A DNA stretch of 64,000 bases. Origin: Diphasiastrum complanatum. Lineage: Eukaryota > Streptophyta > Lycopodiopsida > Lycopodiales > Lycopodiaceae. Below the pieces are notes generated by a model. It was not told the DNA's origin. It made no database searches and was given only the letters and a program-made list of their open reading frames with translations. The position numbers were made by a program, and so were the translations under genes. The DNA is taken from the NCBI GenBank assembly GCA_029204225.1, contig CM055108.1:47972737-48036736 (forward strand). Reading direction: 5' to 3'. This document shows, in pieces, positions 58,200 to 64,000 of the stretch (position 1 is the stretch's first letter; each line of letters starts with the position of its first letter).

Positions 58200-59409
58200 A
58201 ATTGGGGATACCTAGTCGGTATGCTCAATCTCATATATGAATCCAGCTTCTAGTAGCTTTTCCAACTCTTGTTGAATCAGGTCGGAGTAATGGGGGTTGC
58301 AGCGATAAGGTCGACTCACGTTCGGTTCGGCACCATCGACTAACGGAATGGTGTGCTGCACTACTCAGGTGGTATTCCCTTCAGATCCTTGTAGAACCAT
58401 GCAAAACAATCGTAGTATTCTCGTAGGAGGTCTCTTAGATCGGATAGCTCTTCAGTAGTAAGTTGTTCACCTACATAGACTATCTTCTCTCCTTCTCCAG
58501 GATCGGCTACATCTAGAGGTTGGACTTTTGCAGGACCCTCATACGAACAAGAATTTTCAAGTGTGTCATTCGAGTCGGGTTCCCGCTGGGCTTGGGGCAT
58601 AGCAACGATCACATCATCTAATGTATAGTCTCAAAAGTACGCTGGTACATCATGCAAAGGCTCAACCGTCGATTCTGAATCATGTCTTAGTTCCTGATTT
58701 TGGGATGGAGAAGTGGATGTTGTCGAGACTCTTTTTGAGACCTTAGATGCAGTTTCTATTGGTTGAATTTTGGTATTCATGAGTTGTGGACGATCACAAC
58801 CCATCTTAGCTTTTCCCTTTAGATTAGCAGGTATTTTGGAAGTTGGTTTCTTCACTGCCACCGTATTGACAGAGCACGAGCAGATAGGAGGGTTTGAGGG
58901 AAAAACTATATTCTCAAGGGGGTCCCACAACGTGGTGTCCACACTGGTTATGGTTTCATCTATTTGATTGTCCCATTGGCTTATCTTGACCGGTATTGAT
59001 ATACACTTGTGGGACGAGGCTCTTTAGAGACCTTAGCCAAGCATGGGATTTTAGGGATGTCTTCTGGTAGTCGTCTTTCTCCATAACGTTGGGGATCAAA
59101 GTAAGATAATGCTTGTTCGTCAGAATATCCCACATCATCTTCCAAGGTGATTAATGAGTACCAAGGAAGAAGTTCTTCTTCACAGGGTTCTTGGGGTGGT
59201 TCTAATGGAATCCATGATAGTTCGATTATGTTGACTCCGATTTTGATCTCATCATCAAGGGTGACAGACTTTTGGTTTGCAGGTTTTGACTCTTGATTGG
59301 CTTCTCGGAGTAGGGAGATGGATCCTTTTATGGAGCTCATACAATCGACTGTAGCTAGAGCATCAACCCAATTGATGATATCAGTATCAGAGTCTTGATG
59401 GATTCCCAA
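58150..59409 (-). pseudogene. Gypsy linker and start of reverse transcriptase, truncated
   Basis: The minus-strand fragments give a protease-RT linker, then LLREYYDCFAWFYKDLKGIPPE. A one-base deletion shifts the frame. The next text (RPYRCNPHYSDLIQQELEKLL, then FIYEIEHTD) has a Trp-to-stop change before VSPIVIVPKKNGKPQ. RT then ends abruptly, before the catalytic palm, at about 58150. RT, RNase H and integrase are therefore absent, and this copy cannot transpose unaided. Confidence 0.85.
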
Positions 59410-59491
59410 TGGCTTGTAGCGCTTCTTTAGATTTTGATCGATTGTGTGATCGGTAGTGGACGAAGTCGTTTCTTCTAATGGACTCGCAGGC

Positions 59492-60409
59492 TTAATGGTC
59501 CAGGTTTGGATCGACTGTCACGACTCGATCCCGATTCTCTAATGTGATACGATCTGTACCCCAGTCATGGCGTACTTTGGCTAACTTTAGCCAGGGTCTT
59601 CCTAACAAACAGTAAGATGAGGTTGTTTTCGGAAGATCTAAGACTGTGAAGTTAATGACAAAGCGAAGGTCAACGACCTTCACATGTATATTTTCAACAA
59701 TTTCCATGGGTTTGACATAGCTCTGATCAGCAAGTTTTATAGAAAAACCTGCGGGCTTTAAGGCACTCAGCCCCCACTCTCGATATATGTGTGATGACAT
59801 GATGTTTACACCTGAACCACCATCAATAACAGCAGCTACTGAAGGGAGGTTCTTGTGCTGAACAGGTAGGGTAACATTACTTTTCTCATTCTCCCAAGTA
59901 GCACCAATGGCCATTACGAACTGGTCATCATCACTCTCTCCAGTCATGGAGGGTCTTGTAGGTGTATTTTTATCTCCTAACCAGATGGTTAAGGCTTGGC
60001 GTAGGGGTTTGGAACTCTTCAAAACATCACCTAAGGGCAGGGTGACATGACTAGACAATAAAGCAGTTAAGGCTTCAGTCCCACTCCCTTCTGGTTCTAG
60101 GGAGGTGAAGGGTTCTTCATCAAACTCAGGCTGGATAAGCCCTTCCTGGTTCGTGGTTGAGGTAGGGGCATTCACAGCTTTGTTTAAGTGTACAGGCAAA
60201 TCCATAGGTTCTATTGGCCGATTGAGATCACCAATAGGGGCCTTAGCTTGCTCCTCTTGGATCCACTTTTTTACCTTGATATAACGATCTTTTTCTTTTT
60301 GTGGGTTGGGATACTCTCCTGGTCCAGTGGATTTAGTGTAGTGGCTTATAGTATGGGGTTGACTATGCTCCTCGTTCAAAATTCTCTCTACCATTGGGGA
60401 CTCTTTCAA
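59492..60409 (-). CDS. Gypsy protease-region ORF
   Basis: The minus-strand ORF of 305 codons carries a retropepsin-like domain in its C-terminal half: AAVIDGGSGVNIMS (flap and active-site loop), then FSIKLADQSYVKPMEIVENI and CLLGRPWLKLAKVRHDWGT. The active-site triplet reads Asp-Gly-Gly rather than Asp-Thr/Ser-Gly. I believe this variant exists in some plant gypsy lineages, but activity is not assured. It would cleave the element's polyprotein. It lies between gag (60524-62106) and the RT start. Confidence 0.82.
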   Translation of the reverse strand: MKESPMVERILNEEHSQPHTISHYTKSTGPGEYPNPQKEKDRYIKVKKWIQEEQAKAPIGDLNRPIEPMDLPVHLNKAVNAPTSTTNQEGLIQPEFDEEPFTSLEPEGSGTEALTALLSSHVTLPLGDVLKSSKPLRQALTIWLGDKNTPTRPSMTGESDDDQFVMAIGATWENEKSNVTLPVQHKNLPSVAAVIDGGSGVNIMSSHIYREWGLSALKPAGFSIKLADQSYVKPMEIVENIHVKVVDLRFVINFTVLDLPKTTSSYCLLGRPWLKLAKVRHDWGTDRITLENRDRVVTVDPNLDH

Positions 60410-60523
60410 GTGTTTGGCACGTGTCTGAACGTAGACATGGGCTTCTAGTTTTGTGGATTTTGCTCTCCTATCATGTACAATAGTTGCAAGGTTGACAAGT
60501 GCATCAACTTGATGCTCTACTGG

Positions 60524-62106
60524 TCAGGATGGGCAATCTTTATGGCAATGGCCATGGCCACATTCCCTACAGATAGGTGTGTAGGTGCCTTTATATGGGC
60601 ACTCGGCGATGTGGTGGTTCTCTCCACAGCCATAACATTGGATAGGTGCTCTATTTCCATAGAAACGTTGTTGTGTGGTAAATAAAGGATAAATAGAAGC
60701 TTCAGTTCCATCTGAGTAAAAACAGGGAAACCCTTGGTCCTCAGACATATAGACATTTTCAAGGCTGAACTCTAGCTGAGGTTGAGGATCATGACTTGTG
60801 GTAGCAAGGTTTGTTGGGATGATTTGGCGGTTCATCTGAGGCCCAGGCTGTCACACTACCAAGGCTGGTGCTGCATTATTCGGTCCAGATAGTGCTAAGC
60901 ATTGCTGGGGTGCTTGTTGGAATGTGGGCCTTTGGTAACTCGTAATTTGGGGACCCTGTTGTTGCATCCTCCACTCGTATTGCCGTGCAACGGCTTGTAT
61001 TCTTGGATTGTAGATACAAGTAGATGTATCATGATTGTTGGTGTTGCAAAAGATGCAAAACCTTTGGGCTATCTGTCTATTTAGTGGACATTCGTTCACC
61101 GTGTGATTTTGTTGAAATGTGGGACACCAAAGATTATCACGCTTGGGAAATTGGTTGACAATGGGCCCTTGTGGTGTGGTAGTTTTTAATTTTTGTTCAA
61201 AATCTTTGGATAACTTATCTATCTGTGCCCGGTGGGTTTTATTCATGGTTTCAAGTTGTTGTAACAACAATTGTGTGGCAACATCGGCAGAGGATCCTTC
61301 ACCTTGAGATCTATGGCTTTGGTCAGAGACAATGGCTCGAGAACGTTGGGGTTCGTATTCTTCATCGGAGCCTTCATCCTCTTCACGGATGGCATCATTC
61401 ATAGCATCACGTAAGGTAGCATAGGATTCTGGAGGTCTAAGTTCACGCCGGATAGATTTCAGGAGGCCAGCCATGAACCATATGAGCACGACCTGATCAG
61501 GTGCTAAGTGGGCAGGGCATTCATTCTTAAGACGCTTGAGTCGTTCGATGTAATCGCGTACCCTCTCATCCTTTCTCATTTTGATCTTACTAGGCAATAA
61601 AAATGGGCTTTCAAGAAACCTGGATGATTTGAACCTCTTAATGAAGGAGTCCTTGAGTGATTCCCATTCGTTTCGTTCGTGACACTCAAGGTTGAAATAC
61701 CACTCGCGAGCGACATTAGTGAGGGTCATACTAAAGAGTCGGAGTTTTTCTTTCGGAGTTGTCTCTCCATAGACTTCACATGCTTTCTCATAAATCTGAA
61801 GGTAGCATGCTGGGTCGGTAGTACCATCATATCGTGGTAGATCGAGTCTAGAGCTCGTCGATTATGTGGAATGGCTCCTGGTAATGGTACAACAAAGGCT
61901 AACGGGTTGGGGATCCTTTGGGCTCCTGGTGCCTCAGGTGGTATTAAATTCTCTTGAGGTTGGTTTGGATTATTGGCAGCCATGTCGAATTGCTCTTGGA
62001 GATTCTGGGGTTGGGGATGGCTAGTTGATGGTTCCTGGTCTCCAAGTGAACTTCCTCCCTCTCTCGAGATCCTAGATTTATTATTTCGACCTGATCTTAG
62101 TTGCAT
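60524..62106 (-). pseudogene. Gypsy gag with multiple zinc knuckles
   Basis: The ATG at 62106 starts MQLRSGRNN, a typical gypsy gag start. One frameshift near 61860 separates this from the Retrotrans_gag domain (LTNVAREWYFNLECHERNEWESLKDSFIKRF, PEIX-free core, KMRKDERVRDYIERLKRLKN split here for length). Downstream are CIFCNTNNHDTSTC (canonical CCHC) and two tighter knuckles, CYGCGENHHIAEC and CRECGHGHCHKDC. A stop or frame change lies near 60850. Gag would form the particle and bind RNA. The damage is light, in keeping with the near-identical LTRs. Confidence 0.85.
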
Positions 62107-62954
62107 CCAAACAAAAGATCTTGTCTAAGTTTGTAGCTAAGAAAAGTATCTTGTTTGGGGATTCAAGAATTCAAACTCTGGGAATGTGAGATTGGAAATG
62201 TACAAATGTAAGGTTTGGAATATGGAACTGGGGAATGAGATCTGGGGAGGTGGAATTGGGAATTCTAGGATTTTTGGGATCCCAGAATTTGGGTGATGGA
62301 AAGAATGCAGATCTGGGATTTGTAACAACACTCAAGACATGTGGATTTGGGGATTGTCAGAGAGTGAATGAGGGAAGCAAATATGGGGATTTAAGATGGG
62401 AATGGAAAACGTGAATATAGGAATTTGGAGAATTGGGGATTGTAGATTTGGGATTCACAAAAGGTCTTGCAGATTTGGGATCCCAAAATGGGAAGGCAAT
62501 TCTAGCAATGTAGCTAGGTGAGAACAAAAAGTGTGATGGTTGGAGATAGGATGAGATTTTTGGATCTCCTCTTTGGCCAATGATAAAGGGTGAATGGATG
62601 TAGGTTATACCCAAGGGGGAAGTCAAGATATCAAATTTTGGAGTCCTGGGGTGATTTTGGGACTGTAGGAAGCTAGGAGTGAAAAAAGTCCAAATCTATG
62701 GATCCTTTGGGAGGTATAACTCTCCCTTCTAGAGATGTCAACACATGTATTAGATCTCTCAGATCTAAAAGAGGCGAGTCAAAATATCCAAAATTGAAGC
62801 ATGTAGACCCAAAGTAGTAAATTTAGGATTTTCTTTACCTTGGCCAAAGTTATTTTTCAAATAAAAAAGTTTGTTTTTTTAAGGAACAGTTCCTAAGGTA
62901 TGTTAGGAATGGTATAGAAAAAAAATTAAAAACAACAAAAGTTAGCAAGCATTT
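62107..62954 (-). other. Gypsy untranslated leader
   Basis: About 850 bases lie between the primer site and the gag ATG. The sequence is rich in GGGATTTGGGAATT-like words. Short ORFs at 62137-62626 show no family signature. Confidence 0.6.
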
Positions 62955-62975
62955 GGCTCCCCGGCAACGGGGCCA
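62955..62975 (-). other. tRNA-Asp-type primer-binding site of the gypsy element
   Basis: The minus strand begins TGGCCCCGTTGCCGGGG, one mismatch from the usual TGGCGCC form, one base after the LTR end AACA (62977). Confidence 0.85.
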
Positions 62976-62976
62976 A

Positions 62977-63850
62977 TGTTGTCAAGAAGTAAAAGGTTTC
63001 CACCTTCTCCTCCTTAGTCGTTTGTAGCACGGGAAGCGGGCTTGAACCTAGGAGCCGTGAAGATGCTTGCAAAACAAAGAGTGTTAACATCTACTTCTAC
63101 TTGCAAACAAATAGCATTCCAACCAAAACATCACCAGGTAAGCTAACCATTAACTCTATCTCTTTCACTTCTCTCACATTCACACACTCACACACACACT
63201 CTTCCACCCACTCTCACTCTAACATCCAATCTACTCTTTTTAACCACACTCTGCAAGCTTAACTAGAAATAGAAACACTTATGCTAATATGGGACTAAAA
63301 TAACAAGAACTTAAGAAAATATGCATACTACACAAAGTCACACTAAATTTAGCCAAACACCAAAATTAGCACAAGTGGACCCAAAATGGCAGCACTTAGC
63401 TCTCATACATTAAGGATACAAATTACATAGAAGGGGCTTCTCTTTATAGAAGCTTGTGGAGTGTCCTTTCCACATTTACTTATGGGACTAGGAATTTCAA
63501 GTCTCAATATAGAATGCAAGTTCTTTTTAGAATCTTGACATTGACTTTTGCATACTTTTTTAAGTCTAAGTTTAAACCTTGAGACTTGCAAAAATCGGTT
63601 TCTTGCCCCCTAGTGACTAATGGCACCACAAGTTGGACTTATGCACGCAGGGTGCCATACTTGGGGCCTAACGCAACTTATCTACTGACGGCTCTTCAAG
63701 ATGGGCTTATACACGTAGGATGCCATGCTTGGGCCATTAATTATGCAAAATTGATATTTACATTAGCTTCATCCCTGTAAGGTACTACTTTCCTGAGTTC
63801 TCCCAAACTCCATTGAAATGCCCCTTGGGCCTTGTATTCCGGCCCCCACA
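62977..63850 (-). repeat. 5' LTR of the gypsy derivative (874 bp)
   Basis: On the minus strand it starts TGTGGGGGCCGG at 63850 and ends AACA at 62977, next to the primer site. The small ORFs at 63403-63591 and 63586-63780 repeat those at 56921-57109 and 57104-57298 because both lie in LTRs. Confidence 0.93.
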
Positions 63851-63855
63851 ACTGG

Positions 63856-64000
63856 AAAGTTCAATGTGTCAGGAGAATCTTGAAGGTCGGCTACAGGGGG
63901 ACTGCCTTTACAGGCACCCTTAGCCACATGGGATGAAGACAAACACCGGTTCTATGTCCAATACCAAAGTACCACACACCACGTGCGTGTGAACGCCAAC
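63856..64000 (-). pseudogene. Copia relic beyond the gypsy insertion
   Basis: The minus-strand reading ending DLQDSPDTLNFP joins in frame, after one ACTGG copy, to SQLTILSEGPSSSTF at 56468. The two pieces are one copia polyprotein split by the gypsy element. It continues past the window end. Confidence 0.75.

Larger units (their letters stand above)
56474..63850 (-). mobile_element. Ty3/gypsy deletion derivative with tRNA-Asp primer site
   Basis: Two LTRs (56474-57368 and 62977-63850) flank 5.6 kb. The target duplication ACTGG lies at 56469-56473 and 63851-63855. The primer site is TGGCCCCGTTGCCGGGG at the top of the internal region, one mismatch from the Asp-tRNA type used by Athila-like elements. 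Order on the minus strand is gag, protease, start of RT, then an extra ORF and the 3' LTR; most of RT plus RNase H and integrase are missing. It has inserted into a copia reading frame. With near-identical LTRs it probably moved recently using another element's enzymes. Confidence 0.93.

Overview
This 64 kb window is nuclear DNA of a land plant with a large, repeat-rich genome. The evidence is spliced plant-type genes, plant retrotransposon clades, and initiator-Met and Asp tRNA primer-binding sites. The species cannot be read from the sequence; a fern, gymnosperm or other large-genome lineage would fit. I recognise one host gene. Nearly everything else I can identify is transposable-element sequence, much of it nested.

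0-24 kb. The first 6 kb holds worn LTR/copia fragments and AT-rich sequence. A two-exon F-box/kelch gene on the minus strand spans 6426-23623. Exon 1 (23170-23623) carries the F-box. Exon 2 (6426-7408) carries the kelch propeller. The intron between them is 15,761 bp with GT-AG ends and a matching reading phase. It holds a broken hAT transposase, microsatellites, a copia relic, two LINE relics and two Ty3/gypsy relics.

24-33 kb. The gene's upstream flank is followed by a CACTA (En/Spm) element on the minus strand. It has a broken TNP2 transposase (27.3-28.9 kb). Just upstream is a second, four-exon gene (29.1-31.0 kb) that ends in a SET-type domain and contains an array of about 11-residue repeats. 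Degenerate subterminal-type repeats follow, interrupted by a copia fragment. This SET/CACTA pairing is the most unusual feature of the window.

33-46 kb. A non-autonomous copia relative has a gag zinc knuckle plus a duplicated unknown ORF instead of pol. An intact Ty1/copia element (36248-42561) is inserted in it. That element has a 1326-residue polyprotein, 862-bp LTRs differing at one base, and a 5-bp target duplication. A degraded copia on the plus strand follows.

46-64 kb. A non-coding LTR element (45694-50919) is followed by a gag fragment of the same copia family as the intact element. Next is a mosaic that looks rearranged by a small inversion. Last is a 7.4 kb Ty3/gypsy deletion derivative (56474-63850, TSD ACTGG) inserted in the reading frame of an older copia. 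It keeps gag, protease and the start of RT, lacks most of pol, and carries an extra ORF before its 3' LTR.
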